Positions 26,467-40,963 of a stretch of 64,000 nt of DNA are shown piece by piece. Under the pieces are notes generated by a model. It ran no database searches. It saw only the letters and a program-made list of their open reading frames with translations, and was not told the origin of the DNA. The translations under genes and the position numbers were made by a program. The DNA lies in the NCBI GenBank assembly GCA_037074765.1, contig JBAMDO010000168.1, positions 62,001-126,000 on the forward strand, read 5' to 3'. The stretch comes from Mansonella perstans (taxonomy: Eukaryota; Nematoda; Chromadorea; Rhabditida; Onchocercidae). Every line of letters begins with the position of its first letter. Within the stretch, counting starts at the first letter, position 1.

Positions 26467-29400
26467 TCCTTAGCTCAAGTCATTTCGAAAAGCGTTTAAT
26501 TTAGAAATTCTTACTATTCAGGGAATGATGTTAATGACTGCACATTGTTCACCTTGTTTTTGTTGTGCAGTGTTATACCAGTTCATTTGATAGATCTGTC
26601 TCATATAGATATCACTTTTAATCACTCCAACGGAAATTTTACATCTGTGTTAGACCATTGCTCCATTTTTGTTCATCATTTCAGTGAAGTCTGACTTGTC
26701 AATTATTACTTGTTCATATGAGTTATGACTTTTTTGCTTAACTATTTTCTATATTTTAATGCTATACTATTTGTTTATTGAGAATCCGTATGTTCTTGAT
26801 GCATATTTCTACCCCTTCTTTTGACTAAGTCGGTTATTGATTGATAGAAGTGGAGTAAATAATGCAAATTTTGTATTTTCTATGTTGAAGAACGGATTAC
26901 TTATGGGCTTTTAATGGATGGATGCCGCCAATGAATTGGTCATTTTTGTAGTTATTAAGGACAGGAAAGAAGCTAAACTTCATTGCTGAAAAGGTAAAAA
27001 TTGCCTACCGGAATTCTTAGAAGGTTGCGGAATCAGCTGTAATTTAGCCCTCTCAACTTTTCATTTTCTGTTTTTTCTTCATTTGAAATCCTTTATCTTC
27101 AATTACCATCTTTTGGATAAAATTTTTTAAGCGCTCCATTGCAAAATAAATTTCTAACAACACTCTCGGTGGTTCGGTTTTCAATTGAAAGGCGGTCAGG
27201 GACGATATAATATGTATTAATCTTGAATGGCGACGACTTTAAGATTTTGACCAACGATGTAACTGTCAAGTTGAACATCAAATCAATATTTCTCGTATTG
27301 ATTGCTTTTGTCACAAATGCTGAATATTTTCGTTTGATATGTATCGCTGAAACTGATTTCCCTAAAATTTCATATACTTTTGTTCTATTTTTTGAGAATC
27401 ATCACTAACAAAAAACTTAAACGACATGGATGGATATGGGCTATTCGCGATCACCTGAGCTCTCTGTTTTCAGTTTTATTAATTATACCAATAAAATTTA
27501 ATTCGCAAATTAGCGTCATAACTTAAATATCTTTTCCATACTTTTTTCTCAAAAAATTGCGATAAAGCCTCTAAAGAAGTTATTAGTCTAACACACTAGG
27601 AACTTCGTCATCAAAGAAAAAAATTTTCAAATACTCAAAAACCGATGTTTTATTCCCCTTTTTCAAATCAAATCATTACAATGATAGCTTCATGTCTACT
27701 AACATGTCAAAGTTTATAAAACAGTTTAGATCGCCTGAGTTTATTTGTTTACTGCACTTATTTTTTTCACAAAAAAACCTCACTATCGTATTCCGGACAA
27801 CACTTGTTTAGTGAGGAAGATCCAATCTTTTCTTGGGAGATCTCATAATTGTTCAAAAATAAAATTAGCAAATTAAGAAATAGTCATTTCAGTCGTTTTA
27901 ATTATTCAATAAATTTGTATCGCACAATTGTATCCAAAATAAGGCTTCTACTACATATTTTAAATGTAAAATTATGTGCATATTTCTATAGACAACGGAT
28001 AGGCAGCGATTATAATTAAATTGCTTAAAAACGGGTCAAAATGATTAATGCAGCAAGTTTGGGAACTTTCTACCATTTTCAGTCCATAAAATCTGCCACA
28101 TTCAGACAATCTGACATTGCTCATCGCTGCACAAGAACGACCACTATTTGCTGCAAGCAAATCAAGGAAGCACAGTAGTGGATTTTCTGATTGAATAATT
28201 TAATGACTGCAGTCGCCGGTTCTTTAACTTTTTGTTATCATATAATTTGCTACATGAAGGTGACAAATAAGGCTACTTGCCCGATTTTCATCTTTTGGAT
28301 CACTGTTATGACAAATAATACCATATTTACGTCATGTTGTCCATTAATATCAATCATCCTGAAAAAGTTCAATATTATCAATATGCTAGGTAATTAGGAA
28401 GTAGTGGCAGATAACAAATAAAATAAACTTGCTTGAATTAAATAAAAAGACCAGATTATCGTTTGCTCAACTGATTAAATGTAAAATTGTTAACCGAATT
28501 CTCCTTTAATAAGGTTGAGCAAAGGAATGAAATTTATTTGAAATCGATTTTCTTATATATAAAATTGATTTCAATTTTATATATAATGCTCATAGTTTTG
28601 AGGCGACATTGTAGGACATCCTGTGTTGTTGGAGAATAATCGGATAATGTCATTCTTCCGAAGCTATTCAAAAAGCTGCGACATTATCTCTCAATTTTCT
28701 GCAATGCTAGTTGGACATGTTTTGCAGTGGTTTCAGAAAAATGCGATAAGCAATTTGGCATTATCAAATAATTGATAATTGAAACGCCTTTCGTAAACTA
28801 ATTAGATGTCGTCGCTGTGCCAAATTTGTTAAATTATTTTAATACTTCACACGATATTATAATTGGAGCACTTCTCAAATTAGAATCGATATCTTCATAA
28901 TATTTCGTAAATATTTTTACCTTCTCCTGAAATTGTTGAGATTCCATAGTATATGTCCATCATAAGTTAAATAAGAGGTAATATGTATGGTTTCTTACTA
29001 AATTTATAAATTTGAACGTTCTTTAGCTAAATAACACTGGTAAAAATACAAATGCAAATGACTCGTATGACCTGTTTATGTACAATCCGATATGTTTCAC
29101 ATGCTCGAAGCATTTTTGCTATTGAATCAACGATACTCCATAATATTGACCGTCGATAACGGCTCTTATCCTCCTCCTCAGCAAAACCATTAAGACGCAA
29201 TATCCTGTGTCAATAAATATTATTCTGATAGAGAAAAAAATCTACAAAACGAAACTTTTATAGAAAAGTTAGTTTGCTTACTTAGTATATATTCAGTCTG
29301 TATATGTTGGCTGTTGAAAATAAAAAATGCCGGGTGTTTTAATGTATTGTTTGTCTCTAAGAAAGCAGTAATTTCAATGAAATAGAAAATGCAACAAGGA

Positions 29401-32400
29401 ATGAGTCTCATTTGTTTAAATATTATCATTTTGGCGCATTCTGATTCTTCTAAAATTTAATCAATCTTGATCCAAATTGAAGTAATTGTCAGAATTTCAA
29501 ATCCATTGAACAGACGAAAGTAAAATATTATCATTCTTTCTGCCTTGTTTCAATGTGTTTTGAGAAGCCTAATAATGAACCAATAGCAAGTTACCTTGAA
29601 TGACTGCTTCAAACTATTCCTGCTTAGAATTAAATTATGACTGTGAAAAAATTCGACGTGTTAACAATGAGATGAATGAAAGCTCATACAGATAACTTCT
29701 CTCCTCTTGTTTCAAAACTACCTTAATAAAAGATTTTAAACACATTATGTTCTCCAATTTTTCCTTTTGCAGTTGTTTGTCAATTTGTTTGGAAGTGGCA
29801 TTTTTGGATAGCGTCTCTGTTACTGTAGTTATTGAAAGCTACCTCCTGCAATGGCAGTAGTCATTTAATGATGATTGCTTCGCACTTTGGCTATTTCTGT
29901 AAGTGAAAATCATAATATTTTTAAATTTACAAACTGTAATTGCTAATAAGGAACCAATAATGAACTAACTGAAAAGAACAATTAGTTCATCATCCTTTTC
30001 AATTTTTGTGAGAATGTGATAAGGTTAGGTTTGTAAACTAGTGCCATTTAAAGATTCATGCTTATGAGGACTCTTTTTATTCTATTAATAAGTTCTGATA
30101 TATCTGCATAATTTTTATGTGAAGTGAAAAATTACAAAAGAAATTTTTATTAACAGTACTTGAAAACTCGCTCAAGTTGGTTTTGTTCCATCTTTTTTTG
30201 TTTATGCCAATTTGCATTGATAAGGTCAAAAAGAAAGACATCATGGGAAGCGTAACTTTAAATTTAAAATAAATTGAACGATTAAGCTACTTTCTTTTTT
30301 CAATTGCAATTGCAGTAAAAATTATAGCCGGTTAATAATGATTACGTTATCAGATTCATTTACAATCACGACTATTTAAAAAAAGTTTCCTTTTTCATTT
30401 TAAAATTGAAAATGGAGTTTATTGGATCTTCACTATGTATCTCAAGTTGTGTGGATAATATAAGTAAAAAAGAACTGCTGCACAATTGAGAAAGAGATAC
30501 TTCATTCAGCATAGAGTTTTTGAGCACTGCTTCTTTATCATCGAGAAAGAGCAGGTAACAATAGATGCACTGACAATAAGTTTAAGTCAGACTTTTAGAA
30601 GAAAAATAAATCAAAAATAAAGTATGGAAATAATTGAGAAAAAAAAAGGGGGTTTTGTAAAAATAAAGTAATGAACTCATGAGTAAGGTGGACAAATCAC
30701 ATTCTGTAATGATCAGCAAATTTCCAGCAGCCCATTAATTGATTTAAAAAAAGTACTAATTAGACCAAGGAAAAATTTCGCTTTTTATTTCTAGAGTCAT
30801 TTTACTTGAATTATTAGTAAATGTGATTGTACCATAACACAAATCTTATCGATAGCATGTTAGTCCTCAGTGACGAAGAGTTGTCCAACTTCCTAGCATT
30901 ATCCAAGCCTCTTTAAAAAATAAATTGATTTGTGGCCTTTTAAGCTCTTCTGAAGTTTTAAAAGTGATGGAGAAATAGAACTTGCTGAGATAATGCAAAA
31001 GTGTAAAATATTTTACAACACATTTTACTTTTCATCACAGTTATTACAATCATAATTGAAAAGTCTAAAACAGTGAAAATAAATTTCAAAATTACATGAA
31101 GGAAAGAGAAAAATGTAAGACCCGTAATATAATTCCTCATATTAATACTATTGCATTTAGCTTTTACTGTCGAGAATTACTTTTCGTAAAAGATGCTTAT
31201 CCGCTAGAATTCTTTCTCATCAACTGCACTGTTTTGAAGGATGATTGTCCAGTAAGGTAGTATTGAAAACAGATTTAAGAAAACTCCAAAAGTTTGCATG
31301 AAAATTGACAAGTAACAGCTTGAATCTAATGATATACATTAACTGCGGATTCCGGTGGTCATCAGAACGATTCTGAGAAAATATAATATTTTCGTGTCGT
31401 TGGCAATAATTATTTATGAAAAAATTGATAAAATAAGACTCATATGAGTAGTGTACGAAAACCGATTAACTGGTAATAGGTTGCCAACTGAAGCAAATGA
31501 CAATTTATGAAATCGAAAACTTTCAAATGATCAAAACACAAATACGGCAATTATTCAACAACTAACTGGGTAAACGGCAGTACAAAAGTAGGAAATATGA
31601 AATATCTCTATCATGCTTATATCCCTCAAACAGGATCATTATCTTATTAATAAACTAAATACTCCTACAAAGACAGAAATTCAGGAACTGAATGAATTGA
31701 GAAATTTAAAAGTATTTGAAATATAACTACTTCTGAGATCACATATCTTCTAAATCTTTGTTCCAAAATTAAAATTTTAAAACTCATTAGACCAGCGCCA
31801 AAAGACGCTTATAACAAATGTCAACTCACTGGAAAAATCATTCCAGTATTCTTTATAGTCTTAAAAATAGCCTGTTTAAAAAAATTCTGCCTTCACATCC
31901 CCGGACAAAAAATAAAAAGAAAAAAAATCAGATAATATTAACAACCAAAATTGGCTTTTCAATTTTCCCCATGAACATAAGGCATACAATTTGTGGCAGA
32001 CGTTTTCGATATAAAAATATAACGCTTATTATCCACTTCTCTTTCTTTTCAAAAATGTTCTTAGAAACATAAATGCTAAAAAACACAGCTGTAGGGATTA
32101 AGAAATGCGCTACTCATTTTTCAAATTTTTAGCGGTGCCAACTGCGAAATGATAGAAAACGACAGGGAGGACAGAAGGAAAGAGATGGATAATTCTTTAG
32201 GTAGTAATAGTATTTCCAAGTAACTGCAATAGTATTAGTATTAAGAGTAGAAGTTAATTATTAGCATGCAGCATTGGACAGAAGTTAACAGCAGCCACAA
32301 TAATTGCTGAAGTGTAATATATATTATTCAATCGCTTCTTTTTTCCATTTTCTCCTGCATAAACTGCTAAAAATGCGATAAACGATAATGTGTTGCAGGA

Positions 32401-32429
32401 ATAATAGTAATTTTTTGATGGTGTGTTGA
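26467..32429. other. Intergenic region between convergent FGF receptor (+) and innexin (-) genes
   Basis: Six kilobases, very AT-rich, with 3' flanks of both genes and no coding region I can support. A perfect 16-bp inverted repeat lies at 28553-28586. All open frames are short and of low-complexity composition. Confidence 0.5.
28553..28586. repeat. Perfect 16-bp inverted repeat, 2-nt spacer
   Basis: Left arm TTATATATAAAATTGA (28553-28568), spacer TT, right arm the exact reverse complement (28571-28586). Longest perfect palindromic arm found in this window. Confidence 0.92.
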
Positions 32430-35400
32430 TCAAACAAAAGTGAAATAACCATCCGATTTCCGGCGTTTTTTGCTTCGTGTTGGATTTGAACCATCGAAAG
32501 GTGGTTTATTCCTTAAAGCAATCTTCCGTCAAATGATATTTATTTTTTGATTACGCTAAAAAGACTCTTTATTAAATAAAAAGTTAGTGCTAAAAAATTT
32601 TTGCAAAAGCTTTGAAAGATTAGAATTTCAGAATAAACACAATTTAACATTGTAACAGTCATTCCATTACAATAATTACTGAATGCAGTTTTGTTCCTAA
32701 AAAAAAAAATCTTGAAAGTTTATGTTTAAATATCGCACGCCAAAATCATGGTTTGTGAATACTCGGGAGTGAGTGATCATCCATTCTTCCCACTATCACT
32801 AATACTGTATTAATTTCATGTAAAGTGCAAGTTGTCCTGACAGTAATTATGCATCAAGTTTCTAATTTAACTTACCTGGTTTGTCCTAGTAGCCATGTTT
32901 TAAAATTTGCATCCAGTTTGCTTGGGCTTTGTGTGACACCACCTTCAAACATCTCAATAGGGCTCTTTCGCACCCTGAAAAACAAAACTTTTCTTTTTTT
33001 TCCAAATTTGAAATAAACCAGCGAAATAGCTTTCAGCTATTCATGAATAGTAAATGGCAGAAATCACCTGTCATTGAAATTGTGCCATAAGGCGACGATC
33101 AGTTCGGTGGCCATAATATCGCCAGCATGTGTACTTATCATCCTCATGCAAAAAACCCCATCATATCCAAGAAATTTGTGTACAAACTTTTTGACAGATT
33201 GCCGATCTGTTGCCAGATCAGTCGCTTTTAAATATTTCCGAATGAATTTCATGCGCTAAAATGAATCGCTTTTTGATTCACTTATTTCCAATTAAGTTGG
33301 AAAAAACTTGTTTTTCGATAAAATTATTAACGGTCTTTACTTTCCTCGATTAATACTTTTGGTCAAATAATTTGACAAGTCAAAATCACTAAGTAAATAA
33401 ATACGAATGCAATTGTTTTGTATTAGTATGAAACTATTCATCGACAGTAACATTCAGATTTGTGCTCCTGTTAATCCAGTAGGAAGATGTTCTACATAGC
33501 AATAAAAGAGTCAAAAACAAAAAAACAAAATTTACTTGTCCTGGCATGAATGACATCAGCATCCAGTGACCCACAGAAAACATACTTACAATTGATACTA
33601 TGAAGTACCAAAACCACAAAAATAAAAATATTTTCTCATTGAACATATTTATCATCAGTACACACTGCACAGTATGATGATGAACATTACCGAGAACACG
33701 TACCTGAATTTTTTCAATCATTTTCATTCATTAAATGAGTAAAACATCAGCAGTATTTCTTTAAAGGAAGAATTAATTCTTTCATCTGTTGTCTGGAATA
33801 CCTTAATTACACATTCTTAATTTTTCCTGACAATTTTATCTGTGGAAACCTACTGCAATCAACAAAGCATACCTCGAAATCACACATAGTGACGCGGGGA
33901 AAATTACCGCTTACTTCCCATTCATGACCGTTGAGGAGATCCTTGAGTATATGGAAACCGTAAAAGATATTGTCAGTGCCGAGGAAAGTGTTTAATAAAA
34001 ATATCTGTCCAACAACATTGATCAAATATAACGTTTTGATAAATACGTACAGACAAGTCACATAGGAACCCCACCTCTTGCTGACACACATTCCAGACAC
34101 ATCTGTTACCTGAAATATTGTAATACTGAGCAGCCATTTCCTTCCCTGATTTATTGATGTACTCGAATATCAACTATAGATTGGTCGCATTAATTAAATT
34201 TTCATTTTAGAACTCTCATTTATTGCAACTGCCAAGTGCCCAAATAACCAATTTAAAACCTTTACCTCCCTTTGTATTTCCAAGGCATCTTCCATGTGCC
34301 CAGCAATAGTTTGCACTGTAGCTGCTCTTGCATCTGCATCCATCATCCTTGCATCACAAGCCATTTGAGTTAGGCTTTGCACATTAATCCCTGAATTCTG
34401 TTATTAAATTTCAAAGCCACAAAGTAACGATGAAGTCGTACAACAGGTATCCTATTGTCATTCGGTAGGAACTAATCGATATAAGTCGCTCTAAATTTAT
34501 CATCTTCAGCAAAAACGCTTTCTGTATTTGAATATATTGTATTTTGTCAGTGCTTGTTAGAATGAAGCACTGCTTAGGGAAATCCCAGAGCATGCAATTA
34601 ACGCTTTCTCGATATTCGCACAGTGATGCTTAACAAAAAAGGCTTCCCAGAAATTCACAGACTGCCCTATTTTCAAGTACATTTAAAGTAATGATTTTAA
34701 TTGAATCGTAAATCCCAATTGATGGAAAAATAAAAGTAACTTAAGCGAAGATAGAATGATAGGAAAAAAAATATACGGAAGAGATATTTGGGATAGTGGA
34801 ATATGAAACACATGAGGCACGTGTCAAGTCAAAAATAGCTCAAGATTTTTTTTTTCAAATTTCGCATCCTTGCCAAGTCATTTAGCAGCAGTTAGCAAAG
34901 GATATTCACTTCCATCCAGGTCAGTGAAACAGCAGATGACTGTTTGCATAAGATTAAAATAATTATTCAATCTTCCTATTTCAGTAATCAGAAGCTGGGA
35001 CTCACCTGAGTGCCAATGTAACAGACCTCTCCACATAATACATGGAATGTAGAACATTAACGCTTCAAGAGCGAGTACAAATGGTACCCATTGATAGTAG
35101 CTAATTTGACGAGCCCTGAAATTATCCTCTGAACACTGATAAGATTGTAATATCATCAATATAGATGGAAGAGAAATATAAAAGCCATTTTAAGCATGTT
35201 CCTTCATGTGGATCTGAGAAGAAAAATACCTCCTATCGCCATATTCTAGCGGAAAAGCACTTGTTAAAGGCAAATAGTATGTATTTTCCACCCAACAATA
35301 GTTTTCTGTATATTGTTCCCACGCATCCGTAAACTGTGCTGGCACCCAACATTGGATTGGATACCCTGAAATTTGAAATATATTTTAATAAATTTGCGTT

Positions 35401-36280
35401 TAAACTAAAATAGGGAAATTGAATGTGAGTGTTGAAACCTCTACCGCTTTCTTAATTATAGTATTTGTTTTAAAAGAGATTTATGATTTTCGAATCTTGT
35501 CCACTCTCTTTGCAGTTCATAATGTTCTCGGAAAATAGAAGAGGATAGCAAAGAGGGAAAAGAAATTCAAAAATTGTAATGTGTGAGAGAAGTCAATTTA
35601 GTTGATTGATGCTTTAAAAATAAAATTTGTGTTATAAAATTTTAAGCAAAAACCTTCCTTTGCTTCGCATTCTTCGCACCTGTCTATTTTCCTGACAACT
35701 TGGTCTTGCTGCCGCCCAACAGCAAATAAGAATCATTAATTCAATTGAGATTTTAGTCTCTTGATTCATCTTGTCTAACATTTCTAAGCTACAGAAAACA
35801 ATTGAATCTTACTATCGTGAGCATCTTTTAATAAGTAATCAATAACATGTCATTGTAATAATTTTATTTTGACATTATCTGAAAGTCTTTCTTCCTGCTA
35901 AAAATTGAAAAATAATATTTCGAATAGACATTTCTTTCGGCACAAGACTAAATGATTAAAAAATAGGAATGTCGTTCTGCACTTTTATGGTACAATGAAA
36001 GAGATGTGAGATTTTTTATATTCGAAAGGCTTTCGAAATTTCAGTCTTTTTTTTCAGATAAATAGACTCCGAATAATGAGTAACAAGTATCTTAATAGAA
36101 ATGCATAACTTGCTAGTCAGTAGAAAAGAGGAACTTACCAACGTATTGTTTTGCGGAAACAATGATTGCGAATGCAAAAATAATGGCAGAGGTATAGTGG
36201 TAATTGAGCTTATCAACAAAATCATCATCAACTCGCGGATGGAGCCCTTTGAAGATGGCAGCCAGGTAATAGAGCAGCAT
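32430..36280 (-). CDS. Innexin (gap-junction channel subunit), complete
   Basis: Four-pass membrane protein that forms invertebrate gap junctions or hemichannels; 428 residues. Exons 5' to 3': 36280-36139, 35365-35230, 35115-35006, 34390-34266, 34109-33873, 33703-33536, 33255-33068, 32974-32876, 32511-32430; all phases agree. Seen: N-terminal [16 protein letters not shown] with [10 protein letters not shown], first membrane segment near 30-47 ending VSAKQYVG, first extracellular loop with C53 and C71, the innexin signature YYQWVPF at 99-105, second-loop cysteines in MCDFE and VQCVLMIN, and the conserved [15 protein letters not shown] fourth membrane segment. The C-terminus is basic (RSKKRRKS) and ends DGYFTFV. 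The start ATG has an in-frame TGA shortly upstream. Acceptor of exon 3 was set at 35115 because only this site gives the right phase and [11 protein letters not shown]. Family certain; I do not assign a specific inx paralogue. Confidence 0.94.
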
Positions 36281-39200
36281 CCCACTGCCACTACTGGCCA
36301 GTTCTTGAATTCATTTTATATTGAAAAATTTCTCTAACGTTAAGTAATCAAAACAATTTGTTTAAATTTATGAATTTGGAATTTTATTCTCTTATAAAGA
36401 CATCAAATCAGTATGACTGCACTCAACAAACGTTTAAAAGACAGTGGAGTTTTTAGCAATAGCGATGCTTGTTAAACGTTGTGCTTGCAATTAACCAAAA
36501 AAATATTTTTATTATTCTTAAATAAACGTAAATCAGAAAATGATAACCTCCACTTAAATTTCACGTAATATTGATGCTAGTTAACATGAAATGGCAGTAA
36601 CACCAACATCAGATGTTTCCGCTCAGATCCAGAGCAGCCCCCCATTTAAGGGTTGTTTTAACTTGTCAGAGTGATGAGCTAGTTACCACGCACGCCGCGA
36701 CCGTTCTTCTATAAGCATTTCGAAATTCACAATAATTTGAAAATAATACAGGATAAACATTAGTACGTTTATAGTTTTAGGCAAGTGCAAAGAATTAAGA
36801 TCAATAATCTTTGCTGAAAGATTTGGACAAGTACGAAAAAACAATCTGACTGCCGATAGCTGAGATAGTCCAAATAAGTGGCAAATTTGTCGGGTTACTG
36901 AATTTGAGTAACGGTGTACGATTGTGCCCAATTGTGCAATGGTATTGTTGTAATTTGCATTAAAAGTTGTGCAAAAGATATAGTTAGGTTAGCAATAAAT
37001 TATAAAAAAATACCTCATACTTTTCTTTAGGTCATTTTGCAAAAAAAAAAATGAAGTATTTTATACATAAGTTGTAAAGAGAAAAGAAACGAAATCTAAA
37101 CTTATTAATGATTTCTGTAAATATGACAACGTTTATCAACTTAGAGATGAAATCAGTGCCATTTTGAAAAAACTGAATATTCACAGAACATATAATAATG
37201 TTTGAATATAATCAGTAGGATATGAACTACTGTGTTCATCAAAAAACGTATCCTTGACTACTGCTTGATAAGTGAAGAATGTGTAAACACAAATAAAGCA
37301 CGGAAAGTTTAGTTGGATTTAAAGGGAAGATTTCAGTACGTTGTACTCTTAGCATAAATAATAAAGACAGATCCATGCATATTTGCTCCTTGTAGTAACC
37401 ATCAAATCAAACTATTTTTCAATCATTTTTCGGCTTTCTAAAGAATCTTTATGAGAACCGAAGATTAAATTTACAGCAAAAAATGCTCAACTTGAAAAAT
37501 GAGGAAAAATCAGAGAAACTGTGTAACAAAAAGTACCAATCGATGGCTGCTAAAGGTGCGTTTTCGTTCTGTTTTACTGGAAAAAAAAAAGAAAAAGGAG
37601 CTACGAAAGAATGAGAGAAGCCATTTATTAAAAAAGCTCTGTCACAAAAGAGGGTTGTGATGTTATTGAATATTTTACTTCCGTGAGATAAACAGAAAAA
37701 TATACAGCATATTTTCCATTCGTATAGCTCGAAAAGGTTCTCTTATGATTAAAATGACTTAGACAAAAATCTTGAAAGAAAACTACCATTTAGATACCAT
37801 CGTTGCCTTCTAAACTAATTCCAAAACATGCTACTTCAAAAGTTGTTTTAAATTGAAGATTTTTTTAACTGTAACAGTAACCTAAGGATTTTTCAATTTT
37901 TTAATATCTAAACTTCGACGAAAAAATGAAATCAATGAAATGGAATATGTAGTCAGTTCTTTCAAATTATAATCTAAAAAATAATCTAGGAATATCATAG
38001 TTCCAATACAAAAACATTTATCACACAATGATAATGAATCGGTATTATAAAAGTTTCCGTCAACAAACAACTTAGCAAGTAATATTTAAATCGTTATAAT
38101 CGATTTTGGCTGTTTATCTGGCACTCCTTCCTTGCATTCAGAAGGATGTAAGAAGGTGTGAATAAAAGCTTTCCAAAATGTTCATACATAAAATCTTCCT
38201 CTATTTAAAAAAGAATGTGCATTATTTCATTTATGAGGTAAGCAGAGACAGCAGGAAGATGAGACTTATCTTAAGTTACAAAATGCGTTCAAAACTGTAA
38301 GAGGCTGTAAGCGCGTACAGTTCTATTATTACAGTCATTATTATCATTTTTCTATGAAAATGAAAAATTAGAATAACTCCGACGAACTTTTCGAAAGCAA
38401 TTTTATTATTAAAAACTTGTAGTGTGACTGTTGATACAATAGGACATTAACAGCAAGGTTAACAGCACACAATAACAAATTATCAACTCAAAAAAACTGA
38501 AATGCAAGTGATGTATACGAAGTGATTAAAGATTAATAACCCAAAAAGTTTCAACAATTAATGGACATTGTAGTGGAAGGAATAAAGTTGTAACGAATTT
38601 GCTTTAATTTCTTAGCATAGTCGTTTCTATAATGATGGTCCATATTCGAAAATGCTTTATGAATAGAGAATTCAATTTTGATATAATTAAAAATAAAATT
38701 TCAATAAAATACAATATTATAATTAGTAAAAGTATTAAAGATATATCAGAGAGGAGATAATTGGGATTGTTTTCTTTGGAAGAGAAATAAATAATTGGGA
38801 TATCTTTTTTCGGAAATTAATAAATTACTGAAAAATTCTGGAGAAAAGTAATTCAGTCCATTCCAGTCATCTTAATTAGGAAAACTGTTTCCTTTTACAG
38901 TGAGATAACAAGAGATAGAAAGCACTGCTGGAAGAGTAGAGAAAACAAATTGGCTTGCCAGCGCCAACTGTGCTTTTCCTGAAAATTCGAGGGGTATAAT
39001 AATTGTAGTTGTGGTTGCAGCGGTTGTACTCAATCGAAGTTTTAGAAGGAAACTGTGAAGAGGTTGTTAAAAGAAGTTCAGTAAGCGAATATGATGAAAA
39101 CACAAAAAAGAAAGATTAATGATTGGGATTGAGGATAGGACAGGAGAGGGACACGAAGTTGCTGAAGTGAAGTTTAAGATGTATGTGCATGGGTTTTTTA

Positions 39201-40937
39201 TTGATGATAAAGAACAAGGATGTGGTAGGATGATGACGATGATGATGATGTACTTTTGCTTCGGGTAATGACTTCAGGAAGAAAGGGTGGATGATATGTT
39301 CGCATTTGGAAAAAGTAATCTTGATAGCAGTACTTCTTCAAGTTCGCATCTATAAGGACAACGGGAGCATAGGAGTGGACAGTGGTTGAAAACATAGTAA
39401 ACGCCGTTAAACGAACACAGATTAAGAGTTAAGTTCTTTCTAAGTTGTTTTCCCCTACCTCCTTGTCTGCTCCACCCATCCTTTCTCGCGTCCAGACGAA
39501 CATTGATGATCAGACTGGGCTCAATTTATTGGGCCTAAACACTATAGAGGAGCTGCACAACGCAACCGCAACCGGTCCTACACGGAGTTGGTCCCTTCAT
39601 TGGGCTCGTAAATACCCGAAGAATGCAACAGTGAGTGAACAGCAACGCAACGTCCCTCCCCAACATTCTTGTCCACTTTCCTTTACTTATTTCACCTCTT
39701 TCTCACCCAGTCTTGAAATTGTTTTCCCGTATTGTCTTTACTCCCCTCACCCTACCAAGTCCACATCACATCGTCATCTTCACCTTAAGCATTTCTTCCA
39801 TAAGTACTAATTCCTGTTCATTTCGTACAACTATTTCAACTTCAATCACAAGCATAGATATGTATATGAATTCAGATTCTCTTGTTGATTTTTGGAACTT
39901 CTTCTTTATCATAAAAGCTACGCTAGTAATATTTATTTTAATTGCTATTAGTGTTAATGATAGTACTAAATGCGCGTTTTTAATATACGGTGACATTGCG
40001 TCAATAACAACAAATATTTGGACAACGTTCTTCATCATTGCAAATAGACAAACTAAACTAAAACTAATGTGGATGTGCATGTGTCATCACATCATCCCAA
40101 TGAATGCAACAGATTGCGAACAATATATTAAATTAAGTCTCGTGTTAAATAATTGACATTGAATAAATTGCAAAAACATAATGAAAATGAAATGAAACAT
40201 AGCTGAAGGGAGAAAAAAGTACAAAAGTAATGAGACGACTGATTGAACATAGTGAATTGATCTTATATTCATTTTAAAAAAATTTTATTTAATGAAACAA
40301 AAACACTAAGAATGACATTCAATTAGAGTAGAAAATTTCACGAATACGAGTGACTAAAAGCTTTATCTTGCCTATTTTCCATGCCGATACAGTAATCTTT
40401 GGTGATTGTCTGCATCTATAAAAAGTCCCAAGATTTTCAAACATTTAGAAAAAATTTGAAAGAATTGAAGTATTGGAAAAAAAATCTTTTTTTATGCGCG
40501 CTATTATACGCTCTAGACTAGTGAACCAGGCAAAACTTCTGGTCGTAAGGGTAATCGAAGGTTAAGCTTCCAAAAATAAATATTGAAAACTTAGCAAAAA
40601 GCAAATAAATTTGTTTAGTACTCACAATACTTCATCAGGAAAACATTGAAATGGTTTCGAAATGCATTTAGCTGGCAGATTTATCAGTAAGTTTAAGGGA
40701 ATTCCTATTAGCTCAGTTATTATTCTGTTGACATTTTAAGCCAGTTCTAGACTCCCTTCTTACTTGATGATGCGTTGAAAACTTGCTGCTGTAGATTCCT
40801 TTTATTCTCAACACTCAAAACAGCTGATATTGAACGTTTATGGTGTTGAAATTCATTAACGAAGTTCTGCTAATATTTTTACGAAATTTTGCTAATATTT
40901 TAGCCTTAACAGCTATGGTGAAACTATAAAATAAGTC

Positions 40938-40963
40938 AGCTGAGGAAAACCAAATCCTCAGCT
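40938..40963. repeat. Perfect 9-bp inverted repeat, 8-nt loop
   Basis: AGCTGAGGA at 40938-40946 and its exact reverse complement at 40955-40963, loop AAACCAAA. Confidence 0.85.

Noticed and set aside
34878..35159. Innexin exon 3 beginning further upstream at 35159 with [10 protein letters not shown]
   Set aside because: Does not fit the phase-2 donor of exon 2; the acceptor ending at 35116 gives [11 protein letters not shown] as in other innexins.
39635..40156. 173-codon plus-strand open frame
   Set aside because: Composition is Ile/Ser/Thr-rich and low complexity, with no recognisable domain and no start or splice context.
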